Below, piece by piece: positions 51,474 through 62,259 of a DNA stretch of 64,000 nucleotides. The notes under the pieces are model-generated. The model worked only from the letters and a program-made list of their open reading frames with translations. It did no database searches and had not been told where the DNA came from. This DNA comes from Phytopythium helicoides (Eukaryota; Oomycota; Peronosporomycetes; Pythiales; Pythiaceae): positions 310,001 to 374,000 of the forward strand of contig JANFNE010000012.1 of NCBI GenBank assembly GCA_024867545.1. The letters run 5' to 3'. The position numbers and the translations under genes are program-made. Positions within the stretch are counted from its first letter, which is position 1. Every line of letters starts with the position of its first letter.

Positions 51474-54431
51474 ATGGAGTTTGCGCCCGTCGACGCGGCG
51501 CGGCCACCCAGCAAGAGCAAGAGCGCCATGGCCTTCGCGGACCCCGTCAAGGACGCCGACGCGCCGAACGCGGCAGTGGCTGTTGCTGCCGCTGGAGGAG
51601 CAGGATCGGCGCCCCCCAGCCTGAGCTTTGAAGGCGCCACGCTGTTTGGCGGGTTTGGAGGCGGCGCCGCCGACTTTTTCACGCCGCTCAAGTACGACGA
51701 CGAGGAGCCCGCGGGAGACAACAACAAGGAGGGGACGACAGGAAACAACGACGTGCTGCCCCCGCACGCGCTGTCCCCCACCAACCAGACGACGCACGAC
51801 GCGGTCGTCGAGAGCCTCATGCCAGCTACCACGTCCACGACGCTCGCGACGAGCGGCGCCATGACCACCGCCACGGCCACGGCCAAGGTGCAGTCGCTGC
51901 CCATGCTGCCGTCGCGCACCCGCCGCAAGAACAGCATCGAGGTCTTCCTGTCGCAGTCGCCGAGCCAGGCGCTTGGAGGGGACTTCCTCAAGCTGAGCCT
52001 CGACGACCGCCAGATGAGCCGCGCCGGACCGAACGGCGGACGAGGAAACAGCCGCATGTACTCGTCTGGAGCCTTCCGCCTCGATGATGCGTCGCCCAAG
52101 AAGTTCGGCCGCCTCGCCACCTACCGCGGCAATAACCAGCAGACCCAGCAACAAACGCAGTTCCGTGAGCAGGTGTCGGCGCCGCTGCCGCCGCCGCTGA
52201 CCATCACGCGGTCCAGCACGGTGCCTGGCTCGAGCAGCGGCTACGGAACGCCATCGTACCCGCTGAGCCCGCACATGTCGTCGGAGGAGTCGTGGTCGGG
52301 CAGTCAAGACGGCAACAGTGACAGCTACTACGGCGAGCACGCTCCCCCGCCGGTGCCGACGACGATTACGATGCACGACTACTACGGCGCGGCGCCCAAT
52401 GTCGCGCAGCCGTCGTCGCAGTATCGTCAATACCACCCTCGGGCGTCAAGGCAGGATATGTACCGATCGTCTCCGCAGCCGCCGCAAACGACTGGGTATG
52501 GATACAGCCACGCTCCGACTCGCCACGCGATGGGCAGCAATGCCAATGGCCAGTGGAACGCCGGGCACCCGTACGACGGCATGTACATGAACCAGCAATC
52601 GCAGCAGCACCAGCAGCAAAGCCCGATGAGCTACCACGCTCCACTTGGCATGCGCGGCGGGAACAACAGCCGCTCGACGCCACGGCACATGTACGGTCGA
52701 AGCGCGAACACTGCTCCCCCACTTCCAGAGTCTTCGCCTCCGCACTCGCCGCGCCGTTCGCAGATGGGCATGGGCTCAAAGCAGTGCAAGTTCTTCCTCC
52801 AAGGGCACTGTCGGATGGGCAGCAAGTGCAAGTTCGCGCACCACGTGGATCACATGGGTGGCGGTCGCCTTGGTGGAGGTATGTACCAGGGTGGTGGCGG
52901 TCGCATGGCGCTGTCTCCGTCACCCCCGCCGCACATGATGGGCGACGAGATGTCGTTTGCGCGTGCGTCGTCGCGACTTGCGTACCGCCAGACCAGTGGA
53001 GACATGGACACTTCGAATGGCTCGGGCTCATCGGCAGCGAACGCTGCTGCGATGGCGATGGGAGGTGGCGCGCTAAGCGTGGCTGACATCGAGAAGCGCG
53101 TGTTCGCCATGTCCAAGGACCAGAATGGTTGCCGCCTGCTGCAGGAGCAGCTCGACTACACGGACCGTACGGATCTTCGAGACATCATTTTCCGCGAATC
53201 GCTCGACCATTTGGCCGAGATGATGGTCGACCCTTTCGGCAACTACCTGTTCCAGAAGCTCCTTGAGCGTGTTGAGGGCGGACAGCGACTTGCGATCGTG
53301 CGCCGGGTTCGAGGACACTTGGTTGCTGCCGCGCTCAACCTGCACGGCACGCGCTCGGTTCAGAAGGTGGTGGAAGTTTGTGCGACTTCGCCGGAGGTTG
53401 TGGAGACGTATGACCCAACCCGTGCCGAAGACGACGATGAGCACGACCCGACGGTGGATTTGAGCGTTGATGGCACTCGTCAGGAGCGCGTCATTCACCT
53501 TCCTGACCTGATTGTGGAAGCTCTTCGCGAGGACGCAGTTCGTCTTTGCATTGACTCCAACGGAAACCACGTGATCCAGCGCGCGCTGCAGTACCTTCCA
53601 GCGGAACACAACCAATTCGTGTTTGACGCTGTCTGTCGTGAGTGCACCACTGTGGGCACGCATCGCCATGGATGCTGTGTTCTGCAGCGATGTCTTGACG
53701 CAGCGAACACGGCGCAGAAGGCTGCTGTGATCGCTCAAGTGGAGCGCCAGGCGATGAAGCTGATGCAAGACCCGTACGGTAACTACGTCGTGCAGTATGT
53801 GCTTGATGCTTGCTCGGCCGAAGAAGCGTTGGGTGTGATGCTTAAGCCGCTGGGTCACCTGTTGGAACTCTCGGTGCAGAAGTTCAGCTCGAACGTCGTC
53901 GAAAAGTGCCTAGAGAAGGCACCTGAACGTGTCCGCCAGCGCTACGTGGAGGAGATCACGCGCTGCCCGAAGCTCGGCAAGATGCTGCAGGACCAGTTTG
54001 CCAACTACGTTGTGCAGCGCGCGCTGTGCGTGTGCTCGGAAGAGCAGTGTGGTGCTCTTGTGCGTGCCATTCGCCCGCACCTGGCTGCAATGAAGAACAC
54101 TTCGGGTGGTCGTCGCATCACGGCGCGTATCTTGAAGCGCTTCCCAGGCATGGATATTGGGCTGGACACGGTCAGCAACAATGGAATGATGACGCCCAGC
54201 ATGGGTGATGGCGTCTTTGATGGCGGCCTCATGCTTGCGGGTCCGCACATGGGTGGCAACGCCGCGTACGGGCACTACGGTGTTGCGCGCTACCCGCAGG
54301 GTGGCATGCACCCGCAGCAGGCGTCAACATTTGGCATGTATGGCGGAGGTGGCGTCATGAGCGGCCAATACATGATGGGGGACGCGGGTGCTGGTAGTGG
54401 CATGGGTATGAATGCCGCGAGCCGCGCCTAG
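51474..54431 (+). CDS. Pumilio-family RNA-binding protein with a CCCH zinc finger
   Basis: A 985-residue single-exon protein. Residues 1-430 are low complexity (Ala, Pro, Gln, Ser, Tyr). A CCCH finger (KQCKFFLQGHCRMGSKCKFAH, shown as C-x7-C-x5-C-x3-H) lies at about 436-456. Residues about 540-895 are a Pumilio homology domain with eight repeats. Their RNA-contact motifs read GCRLLQ, GNYLFQ, GTRSVQ, GNHVIQ, GCCVLQ, GNYVVQ, SSNVVE and ANYVVQ; by the known repeat code this fits UGUA followed by an A/U-rich end. A charged loop of some 45 residues is inserted between repeats 3 and 4. The tail is Gly/Met-rich. Such proteins repress or localise mRNAs in the cytoplasm; a Puf protein (M90) is known in Phytophthora development. 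The start ATG follows the GC-rich leader. Confidence 0.92.
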   Translation: MEFAPVDAARPPSKSKSAMAFADPVKDADAPNAAVAVAAAGGAGSAPPSLSFEGATLFGGFGGGAADFFTPLKYDDEEPAGDNNKEGTTGNNDVLPPHALSPTNQTTHDAVVESLMPATTSTTLATSGAMTTATATAKVQSLPMLPSRTRRKNSIEVFLSQSPSQALGGDFLKLSLDDRQMSRAGPNGGRGNSRMYSSGAFRLDDASPKKFGRLATYRGNNQQTQQQTQFREQVSAPLPPPLTITRSSTVPGSSSGYGTPSYPLSPHMSSEESWSGSQDGNSDSYYGEHAPPPVPTTITMHDYYGAAPNVAQPSSQYRQYHPRASRQDMYRSSPQPPQTTGYGYSHAPTRHAMGSNANGQWNAGHPYDGMYMNQQSQQHQQQSPMSYHAPLGMRGGNNSRSTPRHMYGRSANTAPPLPESSPPHSPRRSQMGMGSKQCKFFLQGHCRMGSKCKFAHHVDHMGGGRLGGGMYQGGGGRMALSPSPPPHMMGDEMSFARASSRLAYRQTSGDMDTSNGSGSSAANAAAMAMGGGALSVADIEKRVFAMSKDQNGCRLLQEQLDYTDRTDLRDIIFRESLDHLAEMMVDPFGNYLFQKLLERVEGGQRLAIVRRVRGHLVAAALNLHGTRSVQKVVEVCATSPEVVETYDPTRAEDDDEHDPTVDLSVDGTRQERVIHLPDLIVEALREDAVRLCIDSNGNHVIQRALQYLPAEHNQFVFDAVCRECTTVGTHRHGCCVLQRCLDAANTAQKAAVIAQVERQAMKLMQDPYGNYVVQYVLDACSAEEALGVMLKPLGHLLELSVQKFSSNVVEKCLEKAPERVRQRYVEEITRCPKLGKMLQDQFANYVVQRALCVCSEEQCGALVRAIRPHLAAMKNTSGGRRITARILKRFPGMDIGLDTVSNNGMMTPSMGDGVFDGGLMLAGPHMGGNAAYGHYGVARYPQGGMHPQQASTFGMYGGGGVMSGQYMMGDAGAGSGMGMNAASRA

Positions 54432-54960
54432 GGAGGGCCCTCGGCGGTTGAATGGTGAAGGAGCTCGCTTCTCGGTTGGTCACCGCGAGCGCGCTCAGTT
54501 TTGCTTGAGTGTTGTTGTAGATAAAGGCAAGGTAGCAGAAAAAATCGTGCATGTGTGAGACGGAGAGGTTAGGAGGATAGCGAGCGGATGTATCAAAGAG
54601 CGAGACCGACAAGCGAAGAGGGGAGTGAGCGATCAAGCAGCAAGTGCAGCGGCTGGCAGCGGGTAAGCGTGGCAAGTGCAGCTCCGCGCATCTGGGGCGT
54701 GGTCGTGTATATTGTAGCAGTAATTCGGGACGGCGCCCCAGACGGCAGAAGTGAAGCGTGAGCCAAGCAGGCAAACCGAAGTGCGGAGCGAGAAGAGAGA
54801 CCAAGCTTCCCGTCGTCGTTGTCGCGTTCTCGCCGCTCGCCCCCATCGTAGTATCATCAAACAGGAGAGAAAAGAAAACAGTAGGAACAAGCAACACGAA
54901 CTCACCACGAGAAGAGAGAGAGAAAGAGAAAAATCAATCAAGACTTCTTTTCCTCTGAAA
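54432..54960. other. Convergent 3' region between Pumilio and TAPT1-like genes
   Basis: 529 bp between two stop codons. It includes a purine-rich run (GAAGAGAGAGAGAAAGAG, about 54910). No gene is seen. Confidence 0.5.
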
Positions 54961-57092
54961 TCAGCATTTGTATCGCTGAATGGATTCCAAATGGCGCACA
55001 GCGCGCGGACTCTTCGGTCGGGTGTCGTCGAGACGACCTGAGCGGCATGCGTACACCATCAATGCGAGGCTCAGCAGGGCTTTAAAAGCCGCGAGGCACG
55101 CGAAAAAGGTGAACACCACTAGTATCCCGATCGGAGACGCTAGGCGTAGTGGCGCGTCGCGCAAAACCTTTCCAACCGTGCGCAGCACGACGCAAGCCAG
55201 AGGCAGGGAAACGAGACCTAGTCGCCGTGATACGTGGTGCGTGTGGTCCAGAATGGTATCTTCGTTCTTCCACCCCGTCAGGTCGCGGCACAGGATTGTC
55301 ACGAACTTGGAATACAGTGACGGTGGGAGTCGGTTGAACTTGGTGATAAAAGCATGCTTGAGCCAGTCGATGAGCATCTCAGCCACCAGGACCATGGTCT
55401 GCCTCGTACGGCCGTTAGATAATGCAAACAGTACAAACACCAGCATGAAGTGTCACGAGATAACGTACCGTGCCGTAGAGCACATCATTGATGTTTGACT
55501 GCAGAAGAATAAGTCCAATGATGAGCACGAGCTTGAAGCGCTCTACAATATCGCTGCAGCTAATTTGGAACAGGTTTTGCTCTTCGAACTTCTTGAACAC
55601 GCTACTCTGGAATGACCGACACCCATGTGAGAATTGAAACAGTGTTTGTCGATAGCAATGAGGTTCATCAACGGCTCAAACCTTGAGCTCCGCAAAGTTG
55701 TTCGAAATGAGCAGCGTTAGCAGCGATGTGTTGCTCGAGTTGATTGCCACGTTGATGGTTACAACCTGCGCAAACAGGAGCAGCGAGTGTAAAAGTGCTG
55801 CGAAGTCAAGGAGATTAGCCAAGCTTGATATGCATGCAGCATGTAACATCATGAAGCGTCCGACACAAAATGACGTGGGAAAGGATATCGACATAGATGA
55901 TTGCAACCGCAAAGTCACAGAACATGCGAACCACGCGGCGCGGCTGGTACTTGGCCGTGAAGTAGAGTGAGTCAAGAATGTCCTGGCCCAGGGACGAAAA
56001 GAGCTTGTCGAAGATCTGTATCCAAGCAAATGTGTTTAGCTCAAAACACCGTTACAACGCAATTTGGAAGAAGCCACCTACCTCAATCATGGTAAACAAC
56101 ACGTAGAGCTTGATCATAGCTTGGCCACGAATGGCGTGGTAGACGCGCGACATATCGACTCGCCACAGCACAGCCGTGCCGACACAGATAATCACAGCCA
56201 CCATAAGATCGTAGAAGTGTGTTCGCCGGAAAACCCGCGTGGAGCGGAAAGACGACGAGACCGCGCAGCCACATGCGAACAAAATACGCAGTGGAAGATA
56301 CGTGAACACGTACAAGAAGCTGTCGAGCGCGAGCAGCACACCAAAAGCGAAGAGCTGCTCTGTACTTAGGGGCACGGTCAAGAAGTTCTGCACACGCTCT
56401 TGGTGCTGTCCGTCAGTCGGCTTGACATCATGCACGCCAAAAATTTCCTTGTAGAAAAAGTCAGCTAGGCTGAACGGGTGAGGCTTTGGACGATGCACAG
56501 GCGAATTGGCTGCACCCAGCAAACTGTTGGTAGCCCCCTCAACATTCGCGACACTTGCTCGCTTGGGAGGCATGGAAGCTGACAATCCAATACTCGGTGA
56601 TCCCGTCCGCGCCGGGATTCTCGGCGACGCCGGACGACTGAGCGACTGAAGATCATTTGTACTAGCAGACGTCGGGATGAGGAGGTCCTCGAGCGTTAAC
56701 CCTGCAGCCTTGACTCTCGAAGGTGACGTCGGACGCGGAGACCGCGCGATTGGAGACGGCGACAGCGGCCCAGTCGACGCAGAAAAGTCCGTCTGGATCC
56801 TCAGCGTGTGCAGCCGCTTGCGGGAGCTCGGGGATGGCGCCGAGCGCACAGATGCCGTCGGGCTGAGCGTGGGACTGAGCCCGGCCGAGCCCGCGAGCGC
56901 GCAGTTTCCTCCGCAGCAGCAGCGCACGTCGGCGCTCTCTCCTTCGTCGCTAGCGATCGACGGCCGCTCAGAGCACGAAACTCGGTCAGCAGTCGCAGCA
57001 GATGCGTTAGCAGGCGGAGACGCAGCGCATGTAGCAGTAGAAGCCGCCGTCCAGTCGCCAGCGGCGGCGAGCGGAGCTGTCGGCGTCTCCAT
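54961..57092 (-). CDS. TAPT1: TAPT1/Emp65-family multi-pass membrane protein (five exons)
   Basis: Exons in gene order: 57092-56082, 56015-55865, 55797-55682, 55606-55469 and 55398-54961, giving 617 residues; four GT-AG introns of 66-75 nt with agreeing phases. The first 210 residues are Ser/Pro-rich and disordered. The conserved body then shows TMIE-IFDKLFSSLGQDILD, VVTINVAINSSNTSLLTLL, SNNFAELK, SVFKKFEEQNLFQISCSDI and WLKHAFITKFN, which line up with animal TAPT1. About six to eight membrane segments. The family acts in the ER membrane, with roles in membrane protein folding and ciliary function. The donor at 55864 (GTCGGA) is weak; it was chosen because only this site keeps the phase and gives a 67-nt intron. 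Confidence 0.85.
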
Positions 57093-57244
57093 CTCGCGTG
57101 GTCTTCTCGGGGCCGCGAACGCTGGGAATTACGTCTTTTGATTGGCTGATAGTGATGATAAAAAGATGCGATTGGCTGAAATCCACACTTCCACAGTTGC
57201 CGTCTCCGCGTCAACGCCACTTGGAGAGAAAGGCGGCGAGCGGC
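57093..57244. promoter_or_regulatory. Bidirectional promoter with two CCAAT boxes
   Basis: 152 bp separate the start codons of the TAPT1-like gene and the microprotein gene. GATTGGCTGA occurs at 57140-57149 and again at 57170-57179, that is, two inverted CCAAT boxes (TCAGCCAATC) with centres 30 bp apart, a spacing of about three helical turns. NF-Y is the usual binder of this sequence. Confidence 0.65.
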
Positions 57245-57574
57245 ATGTTCCTGCCCTTCAAGTCGATCACCAACCGCCAGAGGTGCGTCTGCGAGCGTCT
57301 TACAGCGGAGGAGGCGCGAGAGGTGACGCGTGTGCGTCGGTGGCGAGCAGCGCGGCCTACGCGGTGCTGTGCGTGGCGCTCATGGCCGGCATCAACTACT
57401 TGGACAAGCACACGCCGGAGCGCAACCCGCTGGACGCCACGCGGGACAACCAGGTGCGTGTGGAGCAGAGGGAGCAAGTGGGTGGGCTGCTAGTGACTTG
57501 AGAGGTGCTGGGGGTGGCAGGCGTGGAGCGAGATGGACGCTAGGGGAGAGGCGCTCAAGCGCAAGCGCAGCTAG
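57245..57574 (+). CDS. Small single-pass membrane protein, 64 residues (three exons)
   Basis: Exons 57245-57282, 57351-57453 and 57521-57574. Both introns are GT-AG, 68 and 67 nt, start GTGCGT and end AGCAG and GGCAG, with agreeing phases. The product starts MFLPFKSITNRQ, has one hydrophobic helix (AAYAVLCVALMAGINYL, about 14-30), a polar stretch and a basic end (ALKRKRS). The short N-terminus, one helix and basic tail resemble mitochondrial inner-membrane microproteins, but I do not recognise the family. The reading rests on good splice sites and a sensible protein; it converges with the next gene, 89 bp between stops. Confidence 0.65.
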
Positions 57575-57663
57575 TGGTGGAGGAGGGTGAGAACGAGATG
57601 CCCAAGACAGCAAAGCTTTTCCACTTCTAGAGTTATGGAACGCACTTGGCATTCGCAGAGCTG

Positions 57664-60600
57664 TCAAGGAGGGAGCAGGCGGTGCATGGATGGTGAGTGG
57701 GAGGTGCCAGGGGACTCGGAGGGCACGGGGGCGTGGCTGAAGATGCGAGAGCGCATGATGGAACCGAACCGCTTCATCTGGCGGACCTTGCCAAGGAGCT
57801 TGCTGCCTCCACCGGCCACAGAGGGCCCAGCTGCACTGCTTTGCGCTCCAGTCGTGTGGGTATCACCATTAGAAGCAGTGGGAGGTCCTGATGAGACGGC
57901 ACCGAGTGTAACTGAGCGACTCGCCGTCACATTGGCAGACGCAGCGTCCAGGTACTCTCGAAGTGCCCCTAGTTTATCCTCGAGACTGGATGCAGGTTTG
58001 GGTGTAAAACCCGATTCGTCACCACCACCACCGCGCTCTGCAACGTTGCGTGGCAGACCCATCCGCGCACAGATGAACTGGTGAAGTCGTGCAGCTTCAT
58101 CACGCTCCATGCGCCACTTCGGAGGTGGCTCATCCGTCGAGGAAGCAGGTGGAAACATGCGAACGGGTGGCTTGTTGCGGTTCGGTGATATGACCAGCGC
58201 AGACGTCGACGCGCGCTTTTCACGCCTGTCGGGCTCCACCTGCACACACCACTCGTATGCGTCTTTGAGATCATGCCACTTTCGTGTTGGCAGCACGCAC
58301 ACGAGAGCGTTGCGGAGTGGTGGTGGCCCCATGCGTAGAGCAAAATCGGTCGCCTCAGCCTCTGAGCTGAAGATGGAGTGCACACATAACAGCGGCTCAT
58401 CACAGCCCCCGTTCATTGTCTCGCGCCTCGACAGCACCACGCTCACGACCGCAAACTGCTTCCTGCCGTCGTGATTATTGCTACTTTCCACTTGTTCATC
58501 TTCTTGCGACGCTGGAGCCACAACTTTCTCGAACGATCCAAACATATCTCGAATGTTAGGACTGCTCACGGGGGCTGAAGCCAATGCGATCATCGCCGAA
58601 GATGGGCTGTCTTGCTTTGCACTACCCCCGACAACCGAAAAGCGTCCAAATCTCTCGATGACTTGCTGATGCATACGCTCTTCATATGATTTTCGTCGCT
58701 TTTCGCTTGGAGGCAGCGCGAACACTTTCTTGGCAATGATGAACAAACTCGATGCGGATTCATCGTGAGCAATTCTGTCGAAATCCTCTGTCTCATCTGC
58801 ATCGAGCTCTGGACTGTGTGTCCAGCCTTTGGCTTGCCCATTCAGACTTGCAAGTGCTGCTGCTTCGGGTAAAGATCGAACTGACTGTAGAATCATCAAG
58901 GAAGTTGCAGACCCTGGTTGGGCCGTATCGTCGGCAGTGAACCGGAATCGAATCGCAACAAGATCACCATCGCGGTTCTCGTCGACATTTGAGGTCGTGG
59001 GGATGCCATCGGAATTAATGGACCGATGTCTTCGGCTGCCAGTATCAGTGACGCGATGCTGGCGTTGTTTGAGCCGCTTGCCTCGAGAGTCCAGTCCTTC
59101 GCTTGGGTCTGCAGGCTGGGAGAATACGTAGTTTTCCTGGAGGCATTGACTCATCGACGTCACAGATGACCCCATTGATGATTGAACACCTCCGTCAATT
59201 GATTCGTTTGAGGACGGGATTGATCGCTTGAAGCTGGATTGACGGCTCCACGACTCACCATCATCCTGTTGATATTGCTGTTGGAGCTGACGTTGGTGCT
59301 GCTGTCGAATATCGTCTGCATCAAAGTATGCAAGCGGATTGCCTTCGTTACGGATGTGTGCGCTACGTCGGGTCTCGGCTGCTAAGACATTAAGGAATTG
59401 GCGTGCTCGTGCAGCACTCGGAGGTGCGTCTGCGTTGAATTCCGTGACGTACCGCCCAAGACTTGTGTGCCCCGCAACGCAATCGGGTCGAACGAAGGCA
59501 CTTGCGATTGCATCTCGCTCGGGTGGTACGAGAATAAAATCATTAGCGTCAAGCAGAGGTCGCCTTTTGTGATCGGCATTAGCACGCGGAGATACAAGCT
59601 CAGAGCGAGCCGATTCTTCTTTTTGAATGCGCTTTCGATTACTGTTCATTGGTGTAGGCGGCGAAGTAACGGCAGGAGCAGTAGCAGCAAGACGCCTCGC
59701 AATCTTCTCATGGTCGACGTTTTCGTTTACCAACCGGCGCTTAGTTATCTCCCACTTCGTGCTTTTGACAAATCGATCCACATAAACTACTGGTTCAACG
59801 CGAGCTCGTGGACCAATCGTGATCTCGTTGGTGCTATCAGGATTGCATCCACTGCTGAGATTGGCACAGCGCAGCACGTGGCGCATTGCTGGTGGAAGGC
59901 GATGATAAACGTCATACTTAGATAGCACAAGCAGGTCCACCGGTGTGCTAGCTGTAATTGTCACCTCACGGAACGTGGTTTCGTTGAAGGTTGCTCCTGC
60001 CGCTCTGCATCGTTACATAAACTGTTAGCACTGACTCATTCGATCCACAATGGGAAAAGTTTTCATCAGCGTACGCTTCATCTCCAATGATGCGAAATCT
60101 GGAAATACGCTCTGCCACGACTGTAGTCGTGGATGGAGGGGTGTTTTCCTCGCTGGGTTTGACTAGTGGGTTAATCAAGGACCGTTCCGCGATGAGCTCT
60201 CCACGCACAACAAAATACACGTGCTGAGCTTTTTCACCTTGCTTAAATAACACAGTACCCGTCGAAAGCTTCTGATCCACAAGTACGTAACTGAGCTCAC
60301 GAAGTTTCTCACGAGTCCATTCAGGGGTCTGGAAGAGCGGGATTTTGTCAAGAGCAGCTACACGCCTACTCAGATCACGCTTTTGCAAGCGTTTTAGTGT
60401 GGCGTTGTAGTCCTTCTCGCAGATGACGAGCAGCTTGCTCTCCTCTCGAGCGACAACGGTGGCGCTGCGCACGCCACGGCCTTTCATCAGCGCTAACTCT
60501 CCGAAGTGCGCACCTTCGGTCAAGTTGATCAGCTTTGTCTGTTGTTTTGGGCCATCATTCGAGCCCACAACGACGTCAACGGAACCGCTAAAAATGATGT

Positions 60601-62122
60601 AGAACTGGTCTCCAATTTCACCTTCATGGAACACCGTAGAACCGGAGGGGAAACAGATCAAATCGATGACGCCGCAAAGTTCACGCACAAATGACACAGG
60701 TAGCGTGCGAAAGAATTTGAGTGCCTGAAGATACTCGCTGAGCAACGCTACATCAGCCTTAGACCGCATATGCTTGCCTTTGGCCAGGATTTTTAGGTAC
60801 TCGCGCTGTGATTGCTGAAGCGGCTTTGGCAAGCCCATCCCTAGCGCACTCCCACCGTTTGACATTTGAACGCGAGACAGAAACTCGAGCTGATCGTTTC
60901 GGAGCATCAAGTCGTAGTCGGCCCTAGTGATTTTTACGAGTTCCGTGGAGCTTGTAGCAATGACTGTCGCTGCACGAGCATCATTGCTGAGCAGAGAGCG
61001 CTCACCGAAGTAATCACCCCTCACGAGCTCGCAAACAGTTACCTCCACGGGTTCGCCAAGCACTCGTTGGCTCACGCGAACCTCAACAGAGCCACTGAAA
61101 ACGACATATAGCGCATCGCCTTCATCGCCTTGACGAAACACAACTTCGTTTGGTGCAAGCGATACACCCACCATACGCCGACACAAAGAGTCCAACTGGG
61201 CAGGGGGTAACTTGTCAAAGTCGGTGGAGATCTTGAGCTTGGTTGTTTGAAACCAGCTTCGCAGTGCTTGCAAATCCATCGCGGAGCGACGATCTCCACT
61301 CTGAGCCAATGCTCGTCTACAAGACTCCTCGAGAAGCAAGTGGCGACTGTAAGCCTGCTTTGAGATGCGAGTGGCTTCGGAGAGGTCAAGCCCAGCGACG
61401 AAACCATTCTTTGAGTCCTCCGAGCTATCCGAAGAAGAGCCTTCCTCATCGTACTCTGCGTCCTCAGAACTATACCTATCAGCGTCATCGGGTCCGCTGC
61501 CATCCAGCTCCGCGTCGGGAACGGCTGTAGTGCGTCTTCGATTCAGTCGCTGCTGCTGTTGCTGCTGCTGGTGATTTCGTAATGCAGTTGTCTTTACCCA
61601 TTGTTCCATCACCATTGATTGCTCTTGTTGCGCTCGTGCCGATGAAGCTGTGGCTGACCACTCACGCGCAACAATTGCTTGCCTCACGAGGTTCTTGACC
61701 TTGCGGCTTCTCAGCAGCTGCGCGAGCCCTGGCTTGCCCGTCTTTGTCAATTGTTGTTCGCCTTCTGAAACTAGATTGTTACCGCGTGATTCTGGCCGCA
61801 CGCTCCCGCCTGCCTTTCGCGTGACTTTAAGGATTACAGACGCCCACGGGTCATCTTTTTTCGGCCCCTCAGTGATGCTGTGAAGTTGTCGAGACAGCTC
61901 CTCGTCGACGCCGGAAGAGTGTTGGAGCTCCATGACAGAGCGCGCGACGGTGCTCAAATGTATGGCTGGACGAGGAATCGATGGAGCAAACGGTGGCTGC
62001 ACCTGGATGCTTGTTGGTCCTCCACCTACCACGCTGACTCGCTTTGCCGTCATTGAACGCTTGAGTGTCTTGCCCCCAGGCGTTGGAGCCCTGCTTGGGG
62101 CCACAGGCTGGACGCTGAGCAT
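57664..62122 (-). CDS. Large protein with cyclic-nucleotide-binding domains (two exons)
   Basis: Exons 62122-60075 and 60004-57664 join to 1462 residues. The 70-nt intron starts GTACGC, has CTAAC near its end, and ends ATGCAG; splicing joins GDEA to AAGATFNETTFREVT in phase. Residues 1-310 are disordered with a Gln run (about 182-189) and an acidic Ser/Asp stretch. CNB domain 1 (about 320-410) has the phosphate-binding cassette FGERSLLSNDARAATV and domain 2 (about 485-580) FGELALMKGRGVRSATV; both keep the Glu and Arg that bind cNMP. A third, CNB-like fold (about 605-750) has a degenerate cassette interrupted by an insertion. The remaining 700 residues have no known domain, and no kinase or channel part is seen. 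The start ATG (MLSVQPVAPSRAP) lies 137 bp after the neighbour's stop; an upstream 5' exon is possible. Confidence 0.82.
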
Positions 62123-62259
62123 GTTGGCGCTTGGCAAAGTTTTCAGGCCCACGATCTGTGAATCACACCAAGGCGTAAAGCCCAAGAATAGTTTTCGTCT
62201 ATGAAAGGCAAGGTGGACAAATGCTTGGTATTCAGAAAATATGCCAGCAAGTCCAAAGA

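Noticed and set aside
50942..52436. Long minus-strand open frames over the 5' part of the Pumilio gene
   Set aside because: Caused by very high GC content; translations are Arg/Ala/Ser-rich and overlap the well-supported sense gene and its leader.
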